Positions 44,467 through 55,062 of a stretch of DNA of 64,000 bases are shown here, piece after piece. The notes under the pieces were generated by a model. It did no database searches. It was not told the origin of the DNA and saw only the letters and a list, made by a program, of their open reading frames with translations. Position numbers and translations under genes: made by a program. Each line of letters begins with the position of its first letter. Positions within the stretch are counted from its first letter, which is position 1. Source of the stretch: Tilletia caries (Eukaryota > Basidiomycota > Exobasidiomycetes > Tilletiales > Tilletiaceae); assembly GCA_032718865.1 (NCBI GenBank), contig JALUTQ010000027.1, forward strand, positions 372,001 through 436,000, written 5' to 3'.

Positions 44467-45105
44467 TATCGACTTGCAAGGTGAGCGCCTCGTCTCCTCA
44501 CAATGAACAGCTGCCTGCAGTCACAAGGATTCCGCCAATACTTGTGTCGCAAGCACAAACCATCCAAGGCGCGTACGTAAACTCTGGACGGATGAGCGAA
44601 GGCCTGGCCCGCCTACAGTCGTCGAGGGTGATGTTCCAACAAGCAGCTAAGCGGACCTCATCAGCCGCGGAAAGGACAGAAGGCGCGATATTGGCCCTGC
44701 TGACGGCAATGCAGACGGTGCGACAGCGAATCATGCATTCGGAGGCACGACTCAGCGACGAACTCGATGGTGTCAAGACCCGTTTACGAACGGAGATGGC
44801 GCACAATCACCAAACCATCAAGAGACACCTGCAAGACACAGCGAAGATGGTTCGGAGCATTATAGAACGCACCCGCGATGACGCGCAGGGCGGATTGACG
44901 GACGCTTTGGGATCGAACGTTGGCGGAATTCAGAAGTAACGACTATCGAGCCCCGTTTCACCCCAGCGTACAAGCGCCGGTACAACAGCATCACCGTTAC
45001 TGGGATGTCTTCCAGGGCAGAGTCGCGTTCCACATCCCGACTTCTACGGATTACAGCAGTCCCTCGCCGTTCGCCTTCCCTTACACCCGCAGCGGCACAT
45101 AACCT
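44398..45105 (+). pseudogene. Chimeric, broken second copy of the coiled-coil and F-box-like cargo genes
   Basis: Positions 44426-44908 are a close copy of the minus-strand coiled-coil gene and its leader at 25.6-26.1 kb, here on the plus strand. Its start codon is GTG instead of ATG (44482), one codon is missing and the last part is absent. At 44909 the sequence switches, after a short joint, to a shorter, more diverged copy of the F-box-like gene (YRAPFHPSVQAPVQQHHRYW, WDVFQGR), which itself stops by 45105. In the main locus these two genes lie 1.5 kb apart in opposite orientation, so an inversion and a deletion are needed. No functional product is expected. Confidence 0.8.
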
Positions 45106-45214
45106 TTCCATCGAACGTAAGTCATGATCGAACTGCCTATGCTTACCCTTCTGCCCATTCCGTCGTCAATCGGAGACCTCAGAGGCGCACACGAATGGAT
45201 CCACCGAACACATT

Positions 45215-45370
45215 GACGTTCTGAAATACGAACGCAGTTTCCCTTGGGCCGAATGGCTACCAATTTTTCTTCCTCGTTGTTCTCAACGATCCCCCCTTCC
45301 ATATTGCGCGCGACCCTGGAATCTATCATGATCTTTGGACAGAGCAATGGCGTTGACCTGCCGTGCATAG
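45215..45370 (+). repeat. Dispersed repeat, copy 3 (diverged)
   Basis: Begins GTTCTGAAATACGAACGC like the other two, and shares with copy 1 the preceding TTGAC. The rest is more diverged but keeps the TCGTTGTTCTCAACGA-type part, the GCGCGCG core and ATCATGATCTTTGG. It lies about 110 bp after the chimeric pseudogene. Confidence 0.65.
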
Positions 45371-45529
45371 AAAATAACGGGCTAACCATGAGAACAGACA
45401 GTGGGCGTATGAGTTCAACATCGTGTGTTCCGTGCATTACTATACAGAGAGGCAGAAGCGTATGCGGTGGATGGAGATGTGCAGACCGAGGAGGAGGAGG
45501 AAAAGGAGAGACGTCCACAATCCCATCGC

Positions 45530-46038
45530 TCACAAGTCTACGGAGCTGGGCGCCTTCTTCTTGCCGCTCTTAGCGGGCAGGAGTTCGTTTTGGATGAAAG
45601 GCAATACACCACCCTGAGAGATCGTGACGCTGCCGAGCAGCTTATTGAGCTCCTCGTCGTTTCGGATCGCTAGCTGTAGGTGTCGGGGGATAATGCGGGC
45701 CTTCTTGTTGTCACGAGCGGCATTTCCGGCAAGCTCGAGGATCTCGGCTGTGAGGTACTCAAGAACGGCAGCAAGATAGACTGTATGACAAAGCAGAGAG
45801 GAGAGAAGAGGAGTAGGCGGTGTCAGAAGAAGCACCGGGTTATAGCAGGCAGGTAAGAGAAAGTAGGAACAGAGGACTCGCCAGGAGCGCCAGCACCAAC
45901 GCGCTGGGAGTAGTTGCCGTTGCGCAGCACCCGGTGGATACGACCGACGGGAAACTGCAGACCGGCCCTGGCCGACCGGGTTGTGGACTTAGATGCGGTC
46001 TCGCCGGCCTTGCCGCTAGACTTGCCGCCAGATGACAT
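45530..46038 (-). CDS. Histone H2A, divergent C-terminal tail
   Basis: Exons 46038-45882 and 45780-45530 give 135 residues. The histone fold is clear: [28 protein letters not shown], then [49 protein letters not shown] and a docking region [14 protein letters not shown]. It packs with H2B in the nucleosome. The splice donor is GC (exon ending CCTG, then GCGAGT), giving a 101-bp GC-AG intron in phase, with a normal CATACAG acceptor. The tail reads [13 protein letters not shown] and lacks the SQ[E/D]-hydrophobic motif that ends typical fungal H2A and is phosphorylated after DNA breaks. Unlike most fungal loci, no H2B gene is adjacent. Mobile sequence lies on both sides. It could be a variant or a relocated duplicate of the main H2A gene. 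Confidence 0.9.
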
Positions 46039-46408
46039 CGTGTGCGCGTTAGGGAAGAGGTGTATCGTTACCGGTATGTAGGGTGCCTTCCAAGTACGCA
46101 GCAGACTGCGCTCGGACTTCAACCTGACAATATCTAAGCATTGTTCTTTCATGCGAAAGAAAAACCTATGTATTTGGTGAATGAACTAACGGTGTTGCGC
46201 AATAAACCATACAAGCCATGTTAGCCGTAATGACTTGCAACACGGTGTAGCGAATAAGTAACTCATGGCGTGACGAATCTGAGTCCAAATGCGACCACGT
46301 CTTTGTTCTGACGAATGTGGTCTACCGAACGTTTTTCGGTGTTTCAAAGGTCCACTCCCAGCAAGTCTTGAGAAAGTCTGGGGAAGGTCTAATGGCAAAA
46401 AGCCATGG

Positions 46409-47045
46409 TCACTATACTACCTTTGGTCGTCGGGAGGGCGAAGGTAGTATATAGGATAGGATAGTATGGTAGTATTTCCTATAATACTACTATACTCCAA
46501 GGCCAAAAAGGGGTAGTACTATAGTATTATGATAATACTACTATAGTATGCGCAAATTTTCCATCATACTATAGTAGTATTGTAATACTTAAATACTTCC
46601 TTCTCAAACGCAATCCAGGCAAAAATGATATACTATAGTAGTACTATAGTAATAGTATATGCATACTATAGTAGTACTATAGTAATAGTATATGCATACT
46701 ATAGTCCTACCATGTACTATCGTAGAAGTATAGTATAATTGGCAGGTAGTATAGTATACTGATGAGTATATGTATACTATAGTACTAATTTGTACTATCG
46801 TAGGAGTATAGTACAATTTGCAGGGAGTATAGTATACTATAGATATACTATAGTACTTTGAGACGACGTGCTCGGGGTCTCGGACCAAAATTGGTACTAT
46901 AGTATACTATAACCTCCGCCAGATTTTGAAATAGTATATAGTATGTTTTCCAAAAAAATCTCCCGGGACCCGATAGTATATAGTATGTTTTTGCAAATAG
47001 TATATATACTATAGTATATAGGAATACTCCATACTCCAATAGTAT
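46409..47045. repeat. AT-rich palindromic array (ATACTATAGT motifs), possible left end of a CACTA element
   Basis: Dense, imperfect repeats of ATACTATAGT, TAGTACTATAG and AGTATACTATAG in both orientations cover over 600 bp. The array begins with CACTATACTACC, which has the CACTA start of that superfamily, and the first bases form a hairpin (ATACTACCTT paired with AAGGTAGTAT). No matching right end was seen downstream. The array ends at AGTATGTTCAACACTGAA, nearly the inverse of the junction at about 21.16 kb. Confidence 0.6.
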
Positions 47046-47227
47046 GTTCAACACTGAATTTCTTCTAGCGGCCTCGTCGCCTTGTCCAAAGTATCGCAGT
47101 CTCCGTTCTGTTCAAGATCCCAGGACAAGGCGCGTGTGAGTGTTCTATGGCCATCAGATATGAAATATGAATGGCGTGAGCTCTGGTCTGGAATCGATGC
47201 AAGGTATATTTGAAGGAACAGATCCTC

Positions 47228-48694
47228 TCACCGCATGCCTCTTTGCTGCTTTGACTCGTCGCTCTTGTCGCTCACCATATCGACAATGATGTCGAGCTCC
47301 TCCTGAATATTGTCCCACCAGTCTGGACCAGCCTCGTCGATGGGAACCTTCTCCTTTCCCATTTTGCGCTGCGGCATAACGATTAACGAAACATGGCAAC
47401 ATGCCTTATGGTCAGCTCATTGTTGGGCGACTGGGAGCTCAAGGATCAGAGGTAACAAGTACGTACCAGCCATGCAAGTCTGACAATAAGGTCGTAGGAA
47501 ACATCGACTCCCCATTTTCCTGCGACCGTTCCAATAAACTCGCGAATGTTTGCGGCGGCAGAGTCGAGTGATTCTTTCTGCGAAGACCAAATCTATGAAG
47601 TAAAAAAATTGTCGCAGCGAATAGAGTAACAGATGTCAGCGGTTCAGCGCCTATTGGTGGGAAAAAGCTGGAGAATGGAACCCGAAATACTGACCAGCGG
47701 CTTAAGCTCGTTACGGATTCTGGTCGCGCTTTTCTTGATACGGGTCAAGATTTTTTTTCGCCCAGCCTTGTTGTCGTTCTTGAGGAGGTGCGTACCGTTT
47801 GCTCCAAGAAGGGTTTTGTCGTGTCGCAAACGCAGCTATTTTCAAGGTGTGTCAGTGAGCAGTGTGTCAGTGACAAGTGACGGTCCAAATCACGCTTTCG
47901 CCTGTTGCTCTTTCTAGTCTCTGCTCGTACCAAAACGACCTGTAGCAGGATTTTCCCCCCGGCGGCCAGAGAAGGGTTTGATGGACTCAAAAATGCCTTG
48001 AACGTGATGTTGGCGATATTTTTCTGTTAAGTGTGGAATCAATTGGTGCGTCAGTATTTAGTTCGCAGGGTGTGACAAGGTGAGGAAACACTTTCCATCG
48101 CATCACTGGTGATCGAGTTCGGATCCGGCTTTGCTGATGGCGTTGAGGCTGGAGCCGACGCCGCCGGACGCTCCCTTTCGGCGAGAGCCGAGGCCAAGGT
48201 CTGGTTCATTGTGCGAAGGGAATCCCAGGTTGCCAGGGCGATAGATTGCTCGATGAGGTACGATGCCGGGGCATGATCGATTTCATCGTCGGAATGCTCA
48301 GTCTGGGAAGTGTCAACAATCAATGAGCTTGTGAGTGATGAGTCCGCAATCATCACAACAAACACCAGCGGACGCCAGAGGGAAGAGAGTATGAACGTGC
48401 CGAGACTCACTGCATCGTTGTGAAGTTTCACGGCAGCGGTGTTAAGCTCCATAAGTGTGTTTGTGGCGCGATTCGAAAGTTTGAACCTCTTCACCACCGC
48501 AAAGACCTCCTCTGGAAGATCTTCTCCCTGAAGCTCGTCGTCCGAGGCAGCAGACTCTGCAGCGATTGTCGCTGCAGTGCGCTTGCGCGCGGAAGCGCCT
48601 TTTGCTGGGCTGGAAAGTGGAGTGTTGTCTGGCGAGGGTCCCTGGGGTACATATGGAGACTTCTTGGCCTTGGCCTTGATGAGAAAGAGACCAG
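47228..48694 (-). CDS. Unknown multi-exon protein, probably accessory to the neighbouring CACTA-like element
   Basis: Minus-strand exon candidates, in order: KAKKSPYVPQGPSPDNTPLS, then DLPEEVFAVVKRFKLSNRAT with LMELNTAAVKLHND; then HAPASYLIEQSIALATWDSL and NQTLASALAERER; NIANITFKAFLSPSNPSLAA; a part with NGTHLLKNDNKAGRKKILTR, IKKSATRIRNELKPL; KESLDSAAANIREFIGTVAG, KWGVDVSYDLIVRLAWL; and a last exon KMGKEKVPIDEAGPDWWDNI ending QQRGMR and a stop at 47228-47230. The exons are separated by GT..AG introns of 60-110 bp, though one or two junctions are uncertain. It is mostly helical and charged, without a known domain. It is divergent from the transposase gene to its right, an arrangement seen for second genes of fungal CACTA-like and related elements. 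Confidence 0.5.
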
Positions 48695-49374
48695 GTAGAT
48701 CAAAGGGAAGAGGGATGGATGATACGGGGCACGAGGCTATGAGTGGAGACTGGAGAGCGCAGAAGGAAGAAAGAAGGAAGGGTTCTGTACGCACCTATTT
48801 GAGCGCTCCACAAGTGGCAGTGCAGGCGAACCGCGAGAGCTGCACAAAGAAGGGTCAGGTTTGAACATGCATTCAGACGCGTCAGCTACGCACCCACCAG
48901 CGCTTCAACGACCATTCAGCTTGTCCTGCGCCGCCAATGAGTCGATGCTCGGGTTCGGTGGTGCAGGCGTCCTGCGTTCGTGTATTCTGCTGAAACAAAG
49001 GATGGAGTCAGATGCAATCAGGTTCTGTGCAAGATCTTGACCCAGGCGATACTGACCCGGGAAGCTGCAGACCTGCGGCATGCTCAGAACTCAGTCAATA
49101 CACCGCCCCGTGGTCCTGCAGCTGTGTATGGTGTCAGCTAGTGGCTCACCGTGCAACCTTGGTGGTGAAAAGGTGGATTGGTGGTCGTCCATCCTGATCC
49201 TGCGCAGGCTTGTGGTGGTTCTGCAGCTGAACAAACCGAAGGACAACCACCTCTTTTGATCTTCTCGAGTCTCGACAACGGACATCAACCAGCAGCAGTC
49301 AGCACACACATCGGCTCACGCTCGCCGCTCGCGCATATCAGAGTGTCCATACTCACAGGCCAGACACCAGCAAG
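48695..49374. other. Region between divergent transposon genes
   Basis: About 680 bp between the accessory gene (minus) and the transposase (plus). It probably holds both promoters. Nothing else is recognised. Confidence 0.35.
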
Positions 49375-52300
49375 ATGCCGAAGGGAGGAAGGAGGAAGGG
49401 GCTGTCACTGGACGAGGAGAGATCGCTACTGGGTAATGGTGAGCATCTGCTGAGCGCGAAGACGAGGTAATCTCTGGAGGGCCCTGAGCATGCTGACCAT
49501 TCTTTTCGCTACTCGTCCCCTTGTCCTTCCTCCTCAGATTTCCGCCTCGTACTGCAGGGCCCGGATCGACTTGCGCAGTGCCGAGTGTGCCCGGAGCGAG
49601 ACGGACATCCGATCAGCGTCGCCAAGGTTCAGCAGCATCGGGATTCGCTCATGCACCAAAGACGCGTGCGCGACGACGCGCGTTCTGCGGTGCGACGAGA
49701 TGCAAAGCCTGCTGCTGCTGAGCCCGGACCCGAGCCCCCTGCTACACTGGGGTCGGGCTCAGCCGCCGTCGATCACGAGCATACCATCTTCGACGACGAG
49801 CCAGTTTCTCATCCCACTGCCTCGTTTCGACCCCCAACCCTCCCAATGCGCCCCGTGCCGGTTCCCAATCGCATCAATGAAGCCATGAAACTGCATCATC
49901 GCGGATCCCTGCAGCCGCTATCGATGTGGACGGCAGACACTGTGGTGGAAAGCGAAAGCGACGGAGAGGAGGAGCTTGTGGAGAGACTTGCCAGTGAGAT
50001 TTCCATCATCAACTTGGCAAGTTCCGAACACGAGGACTGGTCACCTTTCCCAAGCAAGCAAGTGAGTGTTGCTGTGGAGAACGAAGGCGGAGGCCTGACC
50101 TATAGGCAACAGCGTAGGTACTGACGCGCGCTTTGTGGGAATCCCCCACAGACCTTGTATGCCCTTCTCATCTGCCAGAACCCTCGCCACATCATGTCCG
50201 TGCCGCATCAGCAAATGATCTTATCATTCGGCAGGGCAGCAGTTCACTCTTACGCAAAAGGAGCCCGGCAGGACGGTGTTCCATCTCAGAAGGCGTTGGA
50301 AGCATGCCGAAGGCAGCTGCGCGCGACTCTCGACGCCCCTCCCCTCAAAGAGATCAGCAGCGGCTCCGGCAATGTTCTCTTCTGCTCATCCATTGCGGCA
50401 GCCATAGCACGAGTAAGTATATCTCCTCTGCATCGTGGAATTCCATGGGCAATAAGGGCATAAGGCACAGATCTGAGCTGAAAGTTTCTATCATTAACCA
50501 GGACTTTGCCAACCCTTCCGCCCGATCAGCGATGGTCTTTTATCCTCGCCAGACCGCCACAATTGAAACCTTCTAAGATTCAACATTTTTTCACACGTTG
50601 GCAGGCACTCTATCCGGGCCATGTATGGTGACGCCAAATGGGTCGGCATACTTCGTGGAAGAGGTGTTGTCCCTCAACGACGGCCGCGCGGTTGTTGCCG
50701 ATCGGTGGGTATTGAAAGAGGGCGGAAACGTGTTCGGCGACGGTTATCGCGCCGACAATGCGGCGCCTTTGCAGCGACAGGAGCGAGTAGAGTTTGCAGT
50801 GAGCGAGATCCGGGGACACCACCCTGCCCGGGAGCATCGACACTTCCTGCGTCAGGGAGACCGCCCTCTATTTTCGGTCCCAATTCTCATTCAATGCGAT
50901 GATTTGTCTGGAGCACGGAGCAAAAAGTGGAACCCTCACATCCAACTGAGCTTTCAAAACGGTGCGCTCACGCCTTCGGAACTTGTTCGCGAGACCAACT
51001 TGCACCTCTTTGCCGTCACAAACTCCGCAACCTCTCTGGAATTGATGGCCGAATTCGTTGAGCAACTGAAGTGAGTCAGCCACACTCCTTTACTCTCTGT
51101 CCTTCTCCTTCTACTTAACAGTCGTGATGTCTCTCTTCTTTGATGGACAATGACAGGGATGGCTTCCAAACACCTTTTCACGTGTGGGACTCCGTGCTTC
51201 GAAGGACAGTTCTCGTACGGCCTTTTCCCCTTCTGCTTCTCGCCGACAACGTGATGGCGTCAGAGCTATGCTCTCACGTCGGCACTGGCAACAATGCACA
51301 CCCGTGTAGGATTTGCAAGTACGGAGGGACAAAAGCATACAAGAACTCCGCTGAGGGATTGAAGTCGATGTTTAAGGTCAGTCGAGTTCATAAATCTCAT
51401 GGCTCCTGTTCCTGTTCTGTCTGCACATTGCTGATTGCGTATAGAATATGGATATGCCATCCTCAGATTGGAGCGGAGCGCACATCCGTAGACACGATCG
51501 ATGCTCTATCAGGATTGGTGAAGATTGCCGTCGAAGGAAAGTCGACCGAGTACTTCAGTCACCAAAGTTCATCCGGCGCCAAAGACGTGATTGTAGAGGA
51601 GGTCACCGACATCTTATTCGAACTGCGTCGTATCCTTTCCGGAAAGGTTCCCAGTCATCCCAGGACACCGGCTCGCAAGCAAACTAAAGCAGACATCCTT
51701 CAGGATGTTCAGACTGAAGCCACCGCACTGCAGTCGTGCGAGTGGTACAATGCTCTCCTTACACTATCAGGTGAGTAAGCAGGCGCGTGCGACGTGCCTC
51801 AACTCTCTTCTCTCAACCATACAGCGGCCTCATCTTCTGATCATCCTTCTCACCTTCATAGACGTGTGTGGCTTTGCGGTTCATGCCCAAAGTCCAGTGG
51901 AATGTCTGCATACGCTTTGGCTCGGCCCTGTCAAATATCTGGCAATTGCGACGGTACACATGATGGACAAAGACCTGCTTCGAACACAGCTCGAGGCGCT
52001 GGACACCGACGGTCTCGAATGCGGTTCTGTTTTACGAGCCAAATATCTTCTCGACCATGTTGTGTCTCTCACAGGCAAGGAGTTCAAGCTGCTTGCGCAG
52101 TCAATGCCTGCGGCTCTACCGCCTCTCGTGCACAAAATTCAGGTCTCACGGCGCCTACAGGATGCATGGGCTGCTGTCGGGCGCATGGCAAAGGTAATCT
52201 GTGCGCCATCCATTGCTCGAAACCAACTTGATGCGCACATTGTGAGTGTTGGGTGCCAAGCTCGAGTGAACAGAGTGGCGCATGACAAACGAGTAGCATG

Positions 52301-53548
52301 CTAACGTCTAACTGCTGATTCGATGGATCGCGTTCGCAGAAGGAAGTCGAAGCGGCAAGCATCGGTCTGTACCGAGCTCTATGTTTCGTTTGCCCGCTAT
52401 CATTGGCATCGAAGCCCAAGTTTCACATGCTCGCCCACTTAGCGGATAACGTGAGGCGATTTGGTCCATCCAGCAACTTCAACACGGAACGTTTCGAGGC
52501 ATTTAATAGTCCAATTCGCGAGGCCTCAGTCCACTCACATCGTCAGGCTCCTTCAAAGGACATTTTGACGCGGCTCTACGATCAAGAGCTCGTCAGACAT
52601 GTCATCAGTGGAGGAGAATGGGTAGAGAAAGGAGCCATCAGGAAGGCATCATCCCGCGTCCTGGACTTCTCCCAGAGTGGGGAAAGCAAGGTGCTGATGC
52701 AAAAGTGGGGGCTTCAATCAGTCAAACAGCGTTTATCTCCCGGTGAGTACTGAGCACTGAGCACTGCTGAGACCTGAAGGGGACTCAATTGGAACAAAGA
52801 CACTCTGACATTCCTTGCCTTTGCCTCTCTTTCCTTTCGCTGCGTAGGGAACGTCAAGACATCATCTCCTGCTGAGTTCAGGAAGATCTTCCAAGGAGAA
52901 CAGTTCCGAGCGCAAATTGTCGGGCCAGACGCGGAAACAGATCTTTCCGACGAGATGTTTGATCAGTGTTGCCAGATATGCTCTCTCAGTCAGGACGTGT
53001 GTAAGATTGACACTCATGTCCTGGCTCAGGTAGAGCAAGACGCCGCCTCTGTGAGTAACGTCCTCTGTCTCGTTCTCATTTGAGCTCGAGGAGGAAAAGG
53101 ATATTGATGTTTTCCTTCTTCAAACAATTGTTCAGGCAACGGTGGGCAAGATCAAGTCGATATGGAAAGGAAGAAATCGTCAGGATCTTGTCTTTGTCCA
53201 GCTCCAGCTACTCGAGGACGCAGGCTGGTCTGGCAAATGGGACATGCGACAGATAATTGCCCGGGGTAGGGAGGTTGTTGTGCGCGCATCGGTAAGTAAT
53301 TTGTAGCGACCAGCATCAACTTGCTCTGGCCAATTGCTGATAGTCTTTGCATTGCTCTTCAAAAGCGGATCATTGTGAAAGTCAACGTGGTTCACGATTG
53401 CATTCATCACAAGTGCCAAGTGAACGCGGCAGGCAGGCGGATCATGCAAGAGCGGAAAGAAACCAACATTCCCCAGACTTTAGTATGGGGTTATATCTGC
53501 CCCTTAGATCTTACGGCCGAGACGAATGTTGCAACATCGCTCGAATAA
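49375..53548 (+). pseudogene. CACTA/EnSpm-like (Plavaka/KDZ-related) DDE transposase with one in-frame stop
   Basis: About ten exons from MPKGGRRKGLSLDEERSLLG (49375) to a TAA at 53546-53548. Order of parts: a C2H2-like finger (CRVC, then H and H in SVAKVQQHRDS); a middle domain with ERLASEI and QNPRHIMSVPHQQMI; ITPNG-like MVTPNGSAYFVEEVLSLNDG; the first catalytic-Asp region (ILIQCDDLSGARSKKWNPH); ADNVMASELCSHVG, followed by the Cys pair CRIC; PVECLHTLWLGPVKYL; the Glu region KFHMLAHLADNVRRFGPSSN, TERFEAFNSPIREASVHSHR with QAPSKDI; and a tail with VVHDCIHHKC and QERKETNIP. This order is that of a large transposase family common in basidiomycetes. One stop (TAA at 50574-50576) interrupts an otherwise continuous frame between YPRQTATIETF and LAGTLSGPCMV. 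No plausible intron covers it. The copy is probably dead but recent. Confidence 0.75.
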
Positions 53549-54399
53549 AATCTTTCAAAACTTCTTGAAATCTTCTCAAACTTCGCCTGGGTGTCCGTGT
53601 TCTAAGCATCCATCGACGCTCTCGATTTCTCCCAGTTTTATTTATGAAGATAGCAATTTGCTGTTCACATGCCGTCCTTCCGCCGTTCGTTGCCCGTTTC
53701 TGTCTCTCTTCCACCTCCACTTTTCCCACGCCTTCGATAGCCGTAGTCAAAAGTCAAAACCCTCCGAGGAAGTTCACAGCCATAGTCAAAACTCAAACCC
53801 TCCGAGAATGTTGAAAGGTCTTCAACTTTTTGACGAACGCATTACGCAGCTACCAAGTACCAAATGCACAACTTACTCCAGCGTTCACTAACCTTCAACC
53901 CTGACCTGCCTAGGCCTACAACTTACAAGTCGTGCCAGTGGTAAGTTGCTTGAGATACACGCAAACATCTACCAGGTCACAGGTGAATGGTGATGCCTGA
54001 TGGTGCCCCAAAAATCAAAATGCTACTGACTACTGAGTACTGACTACTGGTACTGACTACTGACTACTGACTACTGACTACTGACTACTGACTAGGATTA
54101 TTGAGGTCTGACTGTCTGAATGCTGATATTCCTACGTTCTTTTCTATTCCGATTTTATTCTTGCTGCTGGTAGATGGTAGTCCGGGGTCCTGATCAGCTT
54201 CATCGCTTCTATTTTAATCTCCTACGTTCTACCGGACTTGGCCTTACAATATTGAGTATTGACCCATTGTCATGTGCATTCATGCTGCATACTGCATGCA
54301 TCATCGCGGGCAGCATTGCTTATGTTCTGACTTCTCAGAACCCTCTTGCAAGAACGAATGCACTCACACACTGAGCGTCATTCTATCAGATGAATGAGA
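53549..54399. other. 3' flank of the transposase, with heptamer repeats
   Basis: No gene is recognised. A near-repeat AGTCAAAACTCAAACCCTCCGAG-type sequence occurs twice (about 53748 and 53784). Confidence 0.4.
54023..54093. repeat. Heptamer tandem repeat (CTACTGA), about 8 units
   Basis: CTACTGA repeats about eight times with one interruption (GGTACTGA), period 7. Confidence 0.85.
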
Positions 54400-55062
54400 T
54401 ACTGATCTGCTCATCAGCTTATCTGCGCATGGGCTCATCCGCTCATCATATACGTCATGCGTGACAACTCACGGCGGAGAGCTCGAAGGGTAGCGAAGCT
54501 ACCCTGAGAGCGAGGCGCGGTAAGCGGCAGTCCATATTGATTCATCAACTTTGGCCTGTGAACACCGATCAGGTACGCATCACACATTTTACATTACAGC
54601 TTTGGCCTTTGGGGAGATCTATCTGCTCATCATCTATGGTGTGTGGAAAATCATGGCGGAGAGCTCGAAGGGTAGCGAAGCTACCCTGAGAGCGAGGCGC
54701 GATAGGCGTCAGTCCATATTGATTTATCAGCTGTGGCCTGTGGGCACCGATCATTACGCAATACACATGTTCCGTTACACCTTTGGGGAGTTCTATCTGC
54801 TCATCATCTATGTTTTGTGGAAAATCATGGCGGAGAGCTCGAAGGGTAGCGAAGCTACCCCGAGAGCGAGGCGCAATAAGCGTCAGTCCATATTGATTCA
54901 TCAACTGTGGCCTGTGGGCACCGATCATTACGCAATACACATGTTCCGTTTCACCTTTGGGGAGTTCCATCTGCTCATCATCTATGCTGTGTGGAAAATC
55001 ATGGCGGAGAGCTCGAAGGGTAGCGAAGCTACCCTGAGAGCGAGGCGCGGAGGGCGTCTATG
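54400..55062 (+). repeat. 174-bp tandem repeat, about four copies, in-frame
   Basis: Units begin at 54470, 54652, 54826 and 55000 (spacing 182, 174, 174), with a short degenerate piece before the first and a partial last copy. Each contains a strong hairpin, GGGTAGC-GAA-GCTACCC, flanked by GCTC/GAGC that can extend the stem. As 174 is 3 x 58, a frame stays open through the array (54551-55078) with the motif KIMAESSKGSEATLRARR once per unit. The motif is not known to me. The open frame may simply follow from the unit length. Confidence 0.9.

Larger units (their letters stand above)
21490..45110. mobile_element. Helitron-related region with many cargo genes (approximate limits)
   Basis: The stretch is anchored by a complete Rep-helicase gene at 26.7-32.6 kb. 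Around it lie about ten unfamiliar, mostly short-intron genes, a captured host gene fragment and repeated sequence blocks. Two of the cargo genes (F-box-like and coiled-coil) recur as a fused, damaged copy at its right side, and a 190-bp sequence occurs three times at 39.7, 43.5 and 45.2 kb. These links tie most of the stretch to one element family. I could not identify the Helitron ends (5' TC, 3' hairpin plus CTRR), so whether this is one giant element, nested copies or tandem relics is open. Confidence 0.55.

Noticed and set aside
54400..55062. CRISPR-like array
   Set aside because: Units are 174 bp tandem copies with no unique spacers, and the DNA is clearly eukaryotic.
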